A DNA stretch of 64,000 nt from Bradyrhizobium sp. CB1650 (lineage in GTDB: Bacteria; Pseudomonadota; Alphaproteobacteria; Rhizobiales; Xanthobacteraceae). Positions 10,831-20,221 of this stretch are shown one piece after another. A program made the position numbers and the translations under genes. The stretch is taken from the NCBI RefSeq assembly GCF_029761915.1, contig NZ_CP121695.1:1889501-1953500 (forward strand), given 5' to 3'. The notes under the pieces are model-generated. The model was given only the letters and a program-made list of their open reading frames with translations, made no database searches and was not told the origin of the DNA. The first letter of the stretch is position 1, and each line of letters starts with the position of its first letter.

Positions 10831-12300
10831 TTAGCCGACATGCACTTTCGGCTTCTTGCCGCCGTTCCACTTGCCGTCGACGGCGCGCTCGATCTGCGCA
10901 GCGAGTTGCAGGAGCAGGCCGTCATTGGCCTGCTTTGCGATCGCCTGGATGCCCAGCGGCAGGCCGTGCTCGTGCGTGGCCATCGGCAGCGAGATCGCGG
11001 GCATGCCGCAGAGATTGGCGAGCGGCGTGAAGGCGAAATTGCGCCAGAGATTGCCGAACCAGTCGAGCACGTCAGGATTGTCGGAGATGGTGAGATATTC
11101 CTTCGTGCCGACCTTCGGCGTCGGCAGCGCGGTGATCGGCGTCAGGATGACGTCCCACTGCTCGAAGAACGCGCCGAAGCCGCGCGAGGTGGTGTTGAAC
11201 ACGCCCTGCATCTTTGCCCGCTCGGCGAAGCTCGTGTGCCGCCCGGCTTCCCAGATCCGGATGTTGACGGGCTCGACCAGATCCTCCGGCGGCCGCTCCA
11301 GCTCGCGCGCGGCGAGCATATTGGAGATCACAACGGCGAAGTTGGAGATATAGCAGGTGGTCTGCGCGTCGAAGGCGGCGCGGAAATCGAGCTCGGGCAG
11401 CGCATGGTCGACGTGGTGGCCGAGGCCTTCAAGGAAGCGGCCGGCCTTCTCCAGCTCGGCGGCGATGTGCGGCGTCGCGCTGTAGTCGCCCCATGTATGC
11501 GACAGCGCGATCCTGAGCTTCGCTGGATCGCGCTTGATCATCTCGGTATAGGGCTGCGCCGTGGTCCAGAATGGCATGAATTCGCCGGGCGCCGGCCCGC
11601 GGGCATGATCGACGAAGGCGGCGGTGTCGCGCACCGAGCGCGACTGGCAGCCCTGGATCGAGACGAGGCCCGTGAGGTCGGACATCAGCGGCGCGAGCGA
11701 GAACACGCCCCGTGAAACCTTGAGGCCGATATTGCCGTTGACGCCGGCCGGAATGCGGATCGAGCCGCCGCCATCGGTCGCATGCGCGATCGGCACCACG
11801 CCGGCCGCGACCATCGCCGCGCTCCCGGCAGACGAGCCGCAGGTGGTGTAGTCGGTATCCCACGGATTGCGCGTGACGTAGACGGCCGGATTGTCGGCCG
11901 AGCTGCATACGCCGAACTCCGGTGTCGTCGTCCGTCCGATCAAGTTGAGTCCCGCCTGGCGAAACTTGCCGGTCAGGAACGTGTCCGCCGCCGCGCGATT
12001 GCCGCGCATCAACAGCGAGCCCATCTCCTGAAGCCGGCCCTTCATGGTCGGGCCAAGGTCCTTCATCAGGAAGGGCAGGCCGGCGAACGGTCCACTCAGA
12101 TTGGCGCCGTCCTTGGCCGGATCGCTGATCACATCCTCGAATAGCTCGACCACACCTGACAGCGCCGGATTGACCTTGGCGACGCCGGCGGCGGCCTGGC
12201 GCGCCAGTTCCTTGGGCGTCAGCTCACCGTTGCGGACGCGCGCCGCCAGCGCCACGCCATCGTGCTGCGCCCATTCGTTCCAGCTCATCGGCAAAGTCAT
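10831..12300 (-). CDS. Amidase signature family hydrolase
   Basis: This 489-residue enzyme has a complete Ser-cisSer-Lys triad: Lys80 in FLMKDLG, Ser156 in CGSSAGSAA, and nucleophile Ser180 in DGGGSIRIPA. Spacings of 76 and 24 residues match the amidase family. I start at ATG 12300 (MTLPMSWNEW), preceded by AAGGGG; the ATG at 12324 has its purine tract too close. It lies 124 bases downstream of the ring-opening amidohydrolase on the same strand, so it may act on the product of that enzyme, as AtzE (carboxybiuret) or ureidomalonase (both amidase-family) do. That role is inference; a general amidase is equally possible. Confidence 0.87.
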   Translation of the reverse strand: MTLPMSWNEWAQHDGVALAARVRNGELTPKELARQAAAGVAKVNPALSGVVELFEDVISDPAKDGANLSGPFAGLPFLMKDLGPTMKGRLQEMGSLLMRGNRAAADTFLTGKFRQAGLNLIGRTTTPEFGVCSSADNPAVYVTRNPWDTDYTTCGSSAGSAAMVAAGVVPIAHATDGGGSIRIPAGVNGNIGLKVSRGVFSLAPLMSDLTGLVSIQGCQSRSVRDTAAFVDHARGPAPGEFMPFWTTAQPYTEMIKRDPAKLRIALSHTWGDYSATPHIAAELEKAGRFLEGLGHHVDHALPELDFRAAFDAQTTCYISNFAVVISNMLAARELERPPEDLVEPVNIRIWEAGRHTSFAERAKMQGVFNTTSRGFGAFFEQWDVILTPITALPTPKVGTKEYLTISDNPDVLDWFGNLWRNFAFTPLANLCGMPAISLPMATHEHGLPLGIQAIAKQANDGLLLQLAAQIERAVDGKWNGGKKPKVHVG

Positions 12301-12424
12301 CGATTCAATCCCCTTCGTGGCCATCTTCCTTTTCGCAAGGAACTGTGCGAATCAACTGAGACGGCGCGAAGGGCAGGGTTGCGCCGGACGGAGAGGTCGC
12401 ACCTCTCTTAACACATGGCCGGTA

Positions 12425-13537
12425 TCAATCCGCGAGCCGCGCGATTACCGCAACCGGCCCGCCGCCGGGCGGTCCCTGGTGTTCGGCGCCGCCGGAGACA
12501 TAGATCGCGCCGGTGCCGGCAAGGCCGCCGATCAAGCCGCCGACCGCGGCGCGAGCATGACGAGTCGAGCTAATGTCGGTGTCTTCCAGCATGGTATGGC
12601 GAAAGCCGCGTACGCTACCGTTCGGCGAGGCTTCGGCCTTGGCGAAAATGTTGACGAGCTCGCGACCCGCGATTGCCTGCGGCGCGATGCCCAATCCCAC
12701 GCTGTTCAGCGCCGCGATTACCGCGGCGCAGTCGATGGCGTCGCTCATCACGGCGTGACCGATCTCGAACTCGCTCGCCGATGAGGCCGAATTGCCGAGC
12801 ACGATGACGACGTTGTGCATGAGCTCGATTCCGGCCGATGTGGAGGCGACCGACGAGAACAGATCGTAGCGCCGCAGCACGTCGTCATCACGGACGTCGG
12901 ACGCGATCTCGCCGAGCGCGATCGCGACGCCGAGCGCGGAAGCCCCGCGCGAATAGGCCATCGAGCCATAGGCGCTGGTCGTCGCCGTCGTGCTGCCGCG
13001 CAAAGCTGCTGCCTCGACACGTTCGCTGGTGAGCAGCGGGCACTTGATCTGCACGAAATGGACGTCGGCGGGATCCGCGATCCCGGCATCGTTCATCGCC
13101 ACTGTCACGGCCTTGGCCGTCTCCGCGATCTGCGCAGAGCGACCGAGCTCCTCGGGGAGAAAATCCCGCGTGTGCGCCATGCCGATGCTCAGGCGTTTGC
13201 TGGACACGCCTGCCGTCCCTTGCTCGGCTTCGCGTCGTGTAAACACGGTGATGTGCGGGCTGAGCACGCCCTCGGTACCGCCGGACATCACGAAGGCGAT
13301 GCGCTGCTCGACCTCCTGTGGGGACAGGTGAAGACGAGGCGCCAACGCCGTGCACAGCGCGGTAACCGCATATTCGCGGGTGAAATCGTTGACGCCGCCA
13401 TTGCCCTCGGTCTTGCCGAGGATCGCCAGGATCGATGTCGGATCGATCGCGCCGGAATCGATTATGGTCATGAGACCGGACACGTCGCCGGGTCCCCTGG
13501 TGGCGATCCGAACGACGCCGGCCGATATAGTGCGCAT
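12425..13537 (-). CDS. Ring-opening amidohydrolase (cyanuric acid amidohydrolase / barbiturase family)
   Basis: The 370-residue protein belongs to the AtzD/TrzD/barbiturase family of three similar domains, each giving a Ser and a Lys. Visible signatures are ILGKTEGNGGVNDFTR and FVMSGGTEGVLSPH (domain A), HFVQIKCPLLT and GSMAYSRGASALGVA (domain B), and KAEASPNGSVRG with STRHARAAVGGLIGG (domain C), ending in GPPGGGPVAVIA. Family members hydrolyse cyanuric acid to carboxybiuret or barbiturate to ureidomalonate. The two activities cannot be told apart by eye. ATG 13537 follows AGGA by 6 bases. The amidase downstream probably shares its transcript. Confidence 0.9.
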   Translation of the reverse strand: MRTISAGVVRIATRGPGDVSGLMTIIDSGAIDPTSILAILGKTEGNGGVNDFTREYAVTALCTALAPRLHLSPQEVEQRIAFVMSGGTEGVLSPHITVFTRREAEQGTAGVSSKRLSIGMAHTRDFLPEELGRSAQIAETAKAVTVAMNDAGIADPADVHFVQIKCPLLTSERVEAAALRGSTTATTSAYGSMAYSRGASALGVAIALGEIASDVRDDDVLRRYDLFSSVASTSAGIELMHNVVIVLGNSASSASEFEIGHAVMSDAIDCAAVIAALNSVGLGIAPQAIAGRELVNIFAKAEASPNGSVRGFRHTMLEDTDISSTRHARAAVGGLIGGLAGTGAIYVSGGAEHQGPPGGGPVAVIARLAD

Positions 13538-13862
13538 TGCAGTCCTCGCATGCTGTCCTGGTGCCCGGCGGGTCAACCAGCCGTCGAACCGGGGTGCCTG
13601 TCAAGGTGTCGGAATGATCGCGCGCATCATCCTTCGATGTCGCCTGGCTTTCGCCAGGAGGACAATGGGATAGAGTGTTCGCATTGTCGGCGGCCCGGGC
13701 GCCCCACCCAAACGAATGTGGCGAGATCGCATCAGGGCAACAAAAAATCCCCTGTCGACGGTTCCGCGCCGCACCTTGATGAATCAGCCTCGGTTGGTTC
13801 ATAAGCGGCGTCCCGCGGCCGGTGGATCGGTTCTGGTCGCGTGCTTGGAAGAGGATTCTCGC
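13538..13862. other. Intergenic region between divergent amidohydrolase and tex
   Basis: This 325-base gap must hold promoters for both genes. It contains no convincing ORF, repeat copy or RNA gene that I can recognise. A tex frame extends upstream to 13716, but that part lacks a good ribosome site and is not needed for the normal Tex length. Confidence 0.5.
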
Positions 13863-16199
13863 GTGGCGAATATCAACCAGAAGATTGCGCAGGAGCTTGG
13901 GGTTCGGGCGGAGCAGGTCGAGGCAGCGGTGACGCTGCTCGACGGCGGCGCCACGGTTCCCTTCATCGCCCGCTACCGCAAGGAAGCGACCGGTGCGCTC
14001 GATGACGCGCAATTGCGCACGCTGGAGGAGCGCCTCGTCTACCTGCGCGAGCTCGAAGACCGCCGCAAGGCCATCCTCGAGTCGATTCGTGAGCAGGGCA
14101 AGCTCGATGCCGCGTTGGAAGCCACCATTCTCGCCGCCGACAGCAAGGCGCGTCTGGAAGACATCTATCTGCCGTTCAAGCCGAAGCGCCGCACCAAAGC
14201 CGAGATCGCCAAGGAAGCTGGCCTCGAGCCGCTCGCCAACCAGCTAATAGCGGAGCCCGGCAACGATCCGAAGGTGGTCGCGGAAGCCTTCGTCAACGCC
14301 GAGAAGGGCGTCGCCGATGCCGCCGCTGCGCTCGACGGTGCCCGCGCGATCCTGGTCGAGCGTTTCGACGAAGACGCCGACCTGATCGGGAGCTTGCGCG
14401 AGGAAGTGTGGTCGAATGCACGCATGGCCTCCACGGTGCGCAAGGACAAGAAGGCCGAGGGCGAGAAATTCGCCGACTATTTCGACTTCTCCGAGCCGCT
14501 GACGAAGCTGCCCTCGCACCGCATCCTCGCGATGTTCCGCGGCGAAAAGGAAGAGATCCTCGATCTCCAGATCCAGGCCGAGGCCGAGGCGCCGCCGCCC
14601 GGCGTGCCGAGTGCCTATGAACTCAAGATCATGAAGCGGTTCGGCATCGCTGATCTGAAGCGCCCGGGCGACCGCTGGCTGATCGACACCGTGCGCTGGG
14701 CCTGGCGCACCAAGATCCAGGTGCATCTCAACATCGACCTGCGCATGCGGCTGTGGAACGCGGCCGAGACCGAGGCCGTACGCGTGTTCGCTTCCAACCT
14801 GCGCGACCTCTTGCTGGCCGCGCCCGCCGGCACCCGCGTCACCATGGGGCTCGACCCCGGCTACCGCACCGGCGTCAAGGTCGCCGTCATCGACGCGACC
14901 GGCAAGGTCGTCGACACCACCGCAATCTATCCGCATGAGCCGCAGCGGCAGTGGAACGAGTCGCTCGCGATCCTCGGCAGGCTCGCGCTGAAGCATCGCG
15001 TCGAGCTGATCGCCATCGGCAACGGCACGGCCTCGCGTGAGACGGACAAGCTCGCGAGCGAGTTGGTCAAGGGCCTCGCCGAACTGAAGATGACCAAGAT
15101 CGTGGTGTCGGAAGCCGGCGCGTCGGTCTATTCGGCCTCCGCCTTCGCCTCGCAGGAACTGCCCGGGCTCGACGTGACCCTGCGCGGTGCGGTCTCGATC
15201 GCCCGCCGCCTCCAGGATCCGCTTGCCGAACTGGTCAAGATCGAGCCCAAGGCGATCGGCGTCGGCCAGTATCAGCACGACCTCGGCCAGGCCAAGCTCG
15301 CCAAATCGCTCGATGCCGTGGTCGAGGATTGCGTGAACGCCGTCGGCGTCGACGTCAACACCGCCTCCGCGCCGCTGCTCGCGCGGGTGTCGGGCGTGGG
15401 CGCGGGGCTGGCGCAGAGCATCGTGCAGCATCGCGATGCCAACGGCCCGTTCAAGTCGCGAAAAGCGCTGAAGGACGTGCCGCGGCTCGGGCCGAAGGCA
15501 TTCGAGCAATGCGCGGGCTTCCTGCGCATCCTCGGCGGTGAGGATCCACTCGATGCCTCCGGCGTGCACCCGGAAGCCTATCCGGTGGTGCGCAGAATTC
15601 TCGGCGCCACCAAGAGCGACATCAAGGCGCTGATCGGCAACAGCGACGTCGTCCGCACGCTCAAGCCGAAAGACTATGTCGATGAGACCTTCGGCCTGCC
15701 GACGGTCACCGATATCCTGCGCGAGTTGGAAAAGCCCGGCCGCGACCCGCGTCCGGCGTTCAAGGCCGCGGTGTTCAAGGAGGGCGTCGAGGAGATCAAG
15801 GATCTCAAGCCCGGCATGATCCTCGAGGGCACTGTGACCAACGTCGCCGCCTTCGGCGCCTTCGTCGACATCGGCGTGCACCAGGACGGCCTCGTGCACA
15901 TCTCGGCGATGTCCAAGACCTTCATCAAGGATCCGCGCGAGGTGGTGAAGCCCGGCGACATCGTCAAGGTGAAGGTGCTGGACGTCGAGGTCGCGCGCAA
16001 GCGCATCTCGCTGACCCTGCGGCTCGACGATGAGGTCGGTGCCAAGAAAGACGCTCCCGGCGCGCAGCGCGACAATTCGCGCAACGCCGCCCGCATGACC
16101 TCGTCGGCGCCGCGCAAGCAGGAGTCGTCCGGCGGCGGCGCGCTCGCCGAAGCGTTGCGGCGCGCGGCCGAGAAGAGCGGACGCGGCAAGCCAGCGTGA
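13863..16199 (+). CDS. tex: Tex family transcription accessory / RNA-binding protein
   Basis: The 778-residue product matches Tex in length and order: N-terminal helical domain with [17 protein letters not shown], a YqgF-like nuclease fold ([16 protein letters not shown]), helix-hairpin-helix repeats ([17 protein letters not shown] and [19 protein letters not shown]), and a C-terminal S1 RNA-binding domain ([23 protein letters not shown]). Tex binds nucleic acid and associates with transcription. The start GTG 13863 has GAAGAGGA about 7 bases upstream. The last 50 residues are a basic, low-complexity tail. Confidence 0.95.
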   Translation: MANINQKIAQELGVRAEQVEAAVTLLDGGATVPFIARYRKEATGALDDAQLRTLEERLVYLRELEDRRKAILESIREQGKLDAALEATILAADSKARLEDIYLPFKPKRRTKAEIAKEAGLEPLANQLIAEPGNDPKVVAEAFVNAEKGVADAAAALDGARAILVERFDEDADLIGSLREEVWSNARMASTVRKDKKAEGEKFADYFDFSEPLTKLPSHRILAMFRGEKEEILDLQIQAEAEAPPPGVPSAYELKIMKRFGIADLKRPGDRWLIDTVRWAWRTKIQVHLNIDLRMRLWNAAETEAVRVFASNLRDLLLAAPAGTRVTMGLDPGYRTGVKVAVIDATGKVVDTTAIYPHEPQRQWNESLAILGRLALKHRVELIAIGNGTASRETDKLASELVKGLAELKMTKIVVSEAGASVYSASAFASQELPGLDVTLRGAVSIARRLQDPLAELVKIEPKAIGVGQYQHDLGQAKLAKSLDAVVEDCVNAVGVDVNTASAPLLARVSGVGAGLAQSIVQHRDANGPFKSRKALKDVPRLGPKAFEQCAGFLRILGGEDPLDASGVHPEAYPVVRRILGATKSDIKALIGNSDVVRTLKPKDYVDETFGLPTVTDILRELEKPGRDPRPAFKAAVFKEGVEEIKDLKPGMILEGTVTNVAAFGAFVDIGVHQDGLVHISAMSKTFIKDPREVVKPGDIVKVKVLDVEVARKRISLTLRLDDEVGAKKDAPGAQRDNSRNAARMTSSAPRKQESSGGGALAEALRRAAEKSGRGKPA

Positions 16200-16217
16200 G
16201 CCAAGCGTTCGTTTCCA

Positions 16218-16246
16218 CCCTCTCCCCGTAAGAACGAGGGAGAGGG
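16218..16246. repeat. Imperfect ctctcccc palindrome downstream of tex
   Basis: The sequence ccctctccccgtaagaacgagggagaggg forms an imperfect hairpin just after the tex stop. It is a degenerate copy of the family seen at 3523, 46610 and 58514 and could end tex transcription. Confidence 0.6.
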
Positions 16247-16381
16247 AGTGCCAGAGCGGAGCGTTCCTGACTTCCGCGTCACAAACTGGCCCATTTGTAA
16301 GTTGATGGAGACGGCGCATTCGCCTCTCCTGAGCCTCCTTGTGCAACGAGACAATCGCTGCACTGCAAGGAGGATTTTCCG

Positions 16382-16912
16382 ATGAACAACAGGCTTCTCA
16401 CAGGCATGGTCGCAGCGGCGGTTGCTGCGACGCTGGCGGTCGCATCGCCCGTTCTCGCGCGCGGCGGTTTTGGCGGCGGCGGTGGTGGGCATGGCGGCTT
16501 CGGCGGCGGCGGACACGGCGGTTTCGGTGGCGGGCATTTCGGTGGCGGCGGCATGCATGTCGGTGGTATGGGGGGCGGCATGCATGTTGGCGGCATGGGC
16601 GGAGCTCATTTCGGTGGAGCCCGCTTCGCCGGCTCCCCGATGGTCGCCCGCGCCGCCATCGGGCCACGTTTTGCCGGTGCGCCGTTAGCGACGCGCGCGG
16701 CCTTCGGCCCGCGGTTCGCCGGCACCGGCTGGCGCGGCAGGCCCTTCATCGGCCGCCACGCCTTCTTCTTCCGGCATCATCGCTTCCACAGGTTCGCCTT
16801 CGTCGGCGCGCCCTTCTACTACGCCAACTATTACGACGACGGCTGCTGGCGCAGGAACTGGACGCCCTATGGCTGGCAATGGGTCAATGTGTGCGGGGAC
16901 TATTGGTACTAA
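16382..16912 (+). CDS. Secreted glycine/histidine-rich protein
   Basis: The 176-residue protein has a clear Sec signal peptide (about residues 1-26, ending SPVLARGG). The mature N-terminal half is built from short Gly-rich units such as GGFGGGGHGGF and GGMHVGGMGG, rich in His and Met. The second half changes to Arg/Phe/Tyr-rich sequence ending in paired cysteines (DDGCWRRNWTPYGWQWVNVCGDYWY region). A perfect AAGGAGG lies about 9 bases before ATG 16382, suggesting strong expression. Related proteins are common in rhizobia without an assigned function; His/Met richness hints at metal binding, which is inference. Confidence 0.8.
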   Translation: MNNRLLTGMVAAAVAATLAVASPVLARGGFGGGGGGHGGFGGGGHGGFGGGHFGGGGMHVGGMGGGMHVGGMGGAHFGGARFAGSPMVARAAIGPRFAGAPLATRAAFGPRFAGTGWRGRPFIGRHAFFFRHHRFHRFAFVGAPFYYANYYDDGCWRRNWTPYGWQWVNVCGDYWY

Positions 16913-17009
16913 CATAACCGTACCGCACCATTGTCGCGATCGCCACCGGGCGGTTCCGCTCAGCCCCAGAACGGGATAGTCTGGTGGCGACCGTCGCGCG
17001 GAGTTCGTC

Positions 17010-17702
17010 ATGACCGGAGGTCACCGCCGCATCCTGGTCGTCGAGGACGACCCGGAAACCGCAGGCCAGCTCGCCGAGGAGCTGACGACCTCGGGCTATG
17101 ACGTCGATCTCGCCGCCACCGGGCGCGAAGCCCTGAGCCACGGCGCCGCGCGCGACTATGCTGTGATCACCATCGATCGCATGCTGCCCGATATCGACGG
17201 CATCACCGTGATGCGGCAGTTGCGCGACGACGGCATCGCCGCGCCCTTCCTGATCATCTCCGCGCTCGGCGAGGTCGACGATCGCGTGCGGGGCTTACGC
17301 GCCGGCGGCGACGACTATCTCGTCAAGCCGTTCTCCTTCGTCGAATTGCTGGCGCGGCTCGAGGCGCTCGGCCGCCGCAGCGAGACCATCGCCAAGGAGA
17401 CGATTTTGCGGGTCGGCGATCTCGCCATCGACCTGATTGCGCGCAGCGCCAGCCGCCGCGGCCGCAAGATTCCGTTGTTGCCGCGCGAGTTCCAGCTCCT
17501 CGAATATCTCGTCCGCAACGAGGGCCGCGTCGTCTCCCGCGCGATGCTGCTCCAGCATGTCTGGGACCTGCACTTCGATCCCTCCACCAACATCATCGAC
17601 GTCTATGTCGGCCGCGTCCGCCGCAAGGTCGACGACAGCCAGGCCTATCCGCTGATCCACACCATCCGCGGCATCGGATATTGTCTCCGTGCTCCTGGCT
17701 AA
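17010..17702 (+). CDS. OmpR/PhoB-family response regulator
   Basis: The 230-residue protein has a receiver domain (acidic pair VEDD at 11-14, phospho-acceptor Asp56 in ITIDRMLPD, Lys in DDYLVKPFSF) and a winged-helix effector domain (LLPREFQLLEYLVRNEGRVVSR, VYVGRVRRKVDD, HTIRGIGYCLR). It is the partner of the histidine kinase whose GTG start lies inside its last codons; the 14-base overlap points to translational coupling. The target genes are unknown. Confidence 0.93.
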   Translation: MTGGHRRILVVEDDPETAGQLAEELTTSGYDVDLAATGREALSHGAARDYAVITIDRMLPDIDGITVMRQLRDDGIAAPFLIISALGEVDDRVRGLRAGGDDYLVKPFSFVELLARLEALGRRSETIAKETILRVGDLAIDLIARSASRRGRKIPLLPREFQLLEYLVRNEGRVVSRAMLLQHVWDLHFDPSTNIIDVYVGRVRRKVDDSQAYPLIHTIRGIGYCLRAPG

Positions 17703-18762
17703 GACGTTACGCTCTTCAACGTTCAGGCTGGCGCTGATCGCGATCGCGGCATTCGGGCTGATCGTCGCGGCCATCATGGCCTACGTCTATTTCGGGACGC
17801 TCGGCTATGTGCGGAGCCGGCTTGGCGACGTCGGCGATCACGACGGCTTCACGGGGATGATCGAGCTCGCAATGGTCGCGGTCGCGATCCTGCTCCTGGT
17901 GCTGGCCGGGCTCGCCGCCGTGCTGGTGACGCGGCGCACGGTGGGGCGGATCGAGGAGATCAACGCGACCAGTCGCGCCATCATGCTCGCCGGTCTCGAC
18001 CGGCGCATCCCCTTGCGCGGCAGTCACGACGAATGGGACCGCGTAGCGGAAAACCTCAACCAGATGCTCGATCGCATCGAGACGCTGATGGGTGAGGTCA
18101 AGCAGGTCAGCGACAACGTCGCCCACGACCTGCGCACGCCGCTCACGCGCATGCGCGGCCGGCTGGAAAAGGCATACCATACGCCGCGCAACAGCGAGGC
18201 CGACGCGGCGCTGATCGGCGACACCATCGCCGATCTCGACGCCGTGCTCGGCATGTTCGCTTCCATCACCCGGATATCGGAGATCGAGACCCGCGCCCGC
18301 AGGAGCGCCTTTCGTGCGCTCAACCTCGCCGAGATCGCGGGCGAGGTCGTCGAACTCTACGATGCCGCTGCGGAACAGGTCGCGACGCGCCTCAGCCTGG
18401 ACGGTGATCGCGCCGTGTCGGTCACGGGCGACCGCGACCTCTTGTTCGACGCCATCGCCAATCTCGTCGACAATGCGATCAAGCATGGCCGCGCGGGCGG
18501 ACAGGTGGGAGTGACCTGCCGGCGCGCCGGCAGCGGCGCGGTGATTGCGATCGCCGATGACGGCCCGGGGATTCCGGCGGATCAGCGCGACCACGTCTTC
18601 AAGCGCTTCTATAGGCTCGAGCAGAGCCGCTACACACCGGGCAACGGCCTCGGCTTGAGCCTCGTTGCCGCGATCGCGCGCCTGCATGGCGCCGAGATTA
18701 CGCTGCACGACGGCGCGCCAGGGCTGACGATCCGGCTTCATTTCCCGGCGCCAGCGCCGTAG
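17689..18762 (+). CDS. HAMP-domain sensor histidine kinase
   Basis: This 357-residue kinase has two membrane helices (about 12-35 and 57-81) separated by only about 20 residues, then a HAMP domain with RRTVGRIEEINATSR, a phospho-acceptor His146 in NVAHDLRTPLTR, and an ATPase domain with N box LVDNAIKHGR, G1 IADDGPGIP and G2 GNGLGLSL. The tiny extracytoplasmic loop (GYVRSRLGDVGDHDGFTGM) is too small for a folded sensor, so the signal may be sensed in the membrane or through another protein. Start GTG 17689 overlaps the response regulator. Confidence 0.92.
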   Translation: MLLAKTLRSSTFRLALIAIAAFGLIVAAIMAYVYFGTLGYVRSRLGDVGDHDGFTGMIELAMVAVAILLLVLAGLAAVLVTRRTVGRIEEINATSRAIMLAGLDRRIPLRGSHDEWDRVAENLNQMLDRIETLMGEVKQVSDNVAHDLRTPLTRMRGRLEKAYHTPRNSEADAALIGDTIADLDAVLGMFASITRISEIETRARRSAFRALNLAEIAGEVVELYDAAAEQVATRLSLDGDRAVSVTGDRDLLFDAIANLVDNAIKHGRAGGQVGVTCRRAGSGAVIAIADDGPGIPADQRDHVFKRFYRLEQSRYTPGNGLGLSLVAAIARLHGAEITLHDGAPGLTIRLHFPAPAP

Positions 18763-18774
18763 ATGCGGACGCTC

Positions 18775-19146
18775 CTACAGATTGATCACGCCGCGGCGCG
18801 CTGCATGCGCGACCGCGTCGGTGCGGCCGGTGGCATCGAGCTTGTCGAGCAGCGATCCGACATGGAATTTCACGGTGTGAACGGAAATGCCGAGCTGGCG
18901 CGCGATCATCTTGTTGGAAGCGCCCTCCGCCATCAGCGCCAGCACGTCGAGCTCGCGCTGCGTCAGCGCGAAGTCGTCGGTCATGCCGCGCGCGGTGCGC
19001 GCGACCACGGTCGCGGAGGCCTGCTCGCCGGGGCCGGCGAGCCGCAGTCCCGCGACGCCGCCGAGGATCGCGGCGAGGCGATCGGCGAGGGCGGGATCGT
19101 CGATCGCAAGCGCCAGCACGATCTCCGGCGTGATGTCGTCGCTCAC
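18775..19146 (-). CDS. LuxR-type DNA-binding protein with vestigial N-terminus
   Basis: The 123-residue protein ends in a LuxR/FixJ helix-turn-helix (about 58-120: LTQRELDVLALMAEGASNKMIARQ, then ISVHTVKFHVGSLLDKL). The first 55 residues (DDPALADRLAAILGGVAGLRLAG) resemble fragments of a receiver but lack the Asp and Lys expected for phosphorylation. Its GTG start overlaps the stop of the degenerate Deg-like gene as GTGA, so it is translated in concert with it. This arrangement suggests the two proteins work together; how it is controlled is unknown. Confidence 0.85.
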   Translation of the reverse strand: MSDDITPEIVLALAIDDPALADRLAAILGGVAGLRLAGPGEQASATVVARTARGMTDDFALTQRELDVLALMAEGASNKMIARQLGISVHTVKFHVGSLLDKLDATGRTDAVAHAARRGVINL

Positions 19147-20009
19147 GCTTCGGGCCTTTCGCCGACGGTGACCTTGAAGTTGACCGGCTCGCCGCCCCGG
19201 CGCACCGCGAGGTCGACCACCGCGCCGACGCTGGCGGGCCCCAGTGTCCGCGACAGCGCGCGCACGCCGGCGAGTTTTTGGTCGTTGACGGCCACGATCA
19301 CGTCGCCCTGGCGGATGCCGGCCGCAGCCGACGGCCCCGCCTTGTCGACATTCATCACCATCGCACCGATACCGTCGTCGAGCCGCACTGGCTGGAGCCC
19401 AAGGCCAAGATATCCGCGGGCAATGCGGCCGCGCGTCTCGAGCTGCGCGGCGACGCGCTCGATCGTTGCCGTCGGGATCACCAGCACGCGCCGCGGGCCG
19501 AGCACGGCCATGCCGAATGCTTCACCCGCCGCATTCAGTGCAAGCCCGCCCTCCTGGCTGGGGCGCAAGCGAACGTCGAGCTCGATCCGCGCGTCGATGT
19601 CGCCGCCGCGCAGGCTGCGCCAGCTCTGGCCGGCCGCCGACACCAGGCCGAGGCTGGCTGACGGCGCACCGCGGTCGGTTGCGATCACGACCGAGAGCGC
19701 GCCAAGCGCCGGGACCGTGGCGGCGAGCTTGACGGGGGCAATGTCGGTGCTGGCGCGGAGCACGGCGATATCGGTCGTATGGTCGCGGCCGGCGATGGTT
19801 GCGGCTACCGCGGTGCCGTCGGCCAGCCTGATTTCGACCTCGCCCTCGTCCGCCAGCGCTTCGTCGGCGGTGATGATGAGGCCGGGCTTCCAGACGAAGC
19901 CGGACGCGCGAGCGCGATGAGAATGCACGGAGACGATGGAAGGGGCGCAGCGCGCCACGACATCCGCGAGCGCGGACGATAGCGCGGAGAGGGGGCTGAG
20001 GTCGGTCAT
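19143..20009 (-). CDS. Cytoplasmic Deg/HtrA-like protein without catalytic His and Ser, plus PDZ domain
   Basis: The 288-residue protein has the layout of an S1C serine protease (residues 1-185) followed by a PDZ domain (about 195-285: GYLGLGLQPVRLDDG, GPSAAAGIRQGDVIVAVN). The position of the catalytic His is Glu50 (ITADEALA instead of TNNHV) and the position of the catalytic Ser is Glu153 (SQEGGLALN instead of GNSGGPLL). Only the Asp (Asp80 in TTDIAVL) is kept. There is no signal peptide or membrane helix. It therefore cannot be a normal protease and may be a binding or scaffold protein. AGGAG precedes ATG 20009 by 6 bases. It overlaps the LuxR-type gene by 4 bases. Confidence 0.87.
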   Translation of the reverse strand: MTDLSPLSALSSALADVVARCAPSIVSVHSHRARASGFVWKPGLIITADEALADEGEVEIRLADGTAVAATIAGRDHTTDIAVLRASTDIAPVKLAATVPALGALSVVIATDRGAPSASLGLVSAAGQSWRSLRGGDIDARIELDVRLRPSQEGGLALNAAGEAFGMAVLGPRRVLVIPTATIERVAAQLETRGRIARGYLGLGLQPVRLDDGIGAMVMNVDKAGPSAAAGIRQGDVIVAVNDQKLAGVRALSRTLGPASVGAVVDLAVRRGGEPVNFKVTVGERPEA

Positions 20010-20221
20010 GGACAACTCCTGTCTGTTGTCCTCAATCTGGGACGTCGCGGGCGATCCGGAAACTGGCCGGATGGCCAGGAGCAGGCGGCTACGGCTCGTC
20101 GAGATGTGAGTCAGGCCCGCGCGAACGGGTCCGGACGCGTTCGCTTGCCGGCCCCTGGGCATCATGTTAGCACCGCTGCAGTCGCGCGAGCGACGCCCGA
20201 TCTGCCGGATCGATCCCTGAC

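Noticed and set aside
14244..16346. 700-residue ORF antisense to tex
   Set aside because: Rich in Arg, His, Asp and Gly with no motif, while the plus strand encodes a full and well-conserved Tex.
16470..16620. Gly-rich tandem DNA as a possible CRISPR or minisatellite
   Set aside because: The units are in frame, irregular and encode Gly/His/Met repeats after a signal peptide; no spacers.
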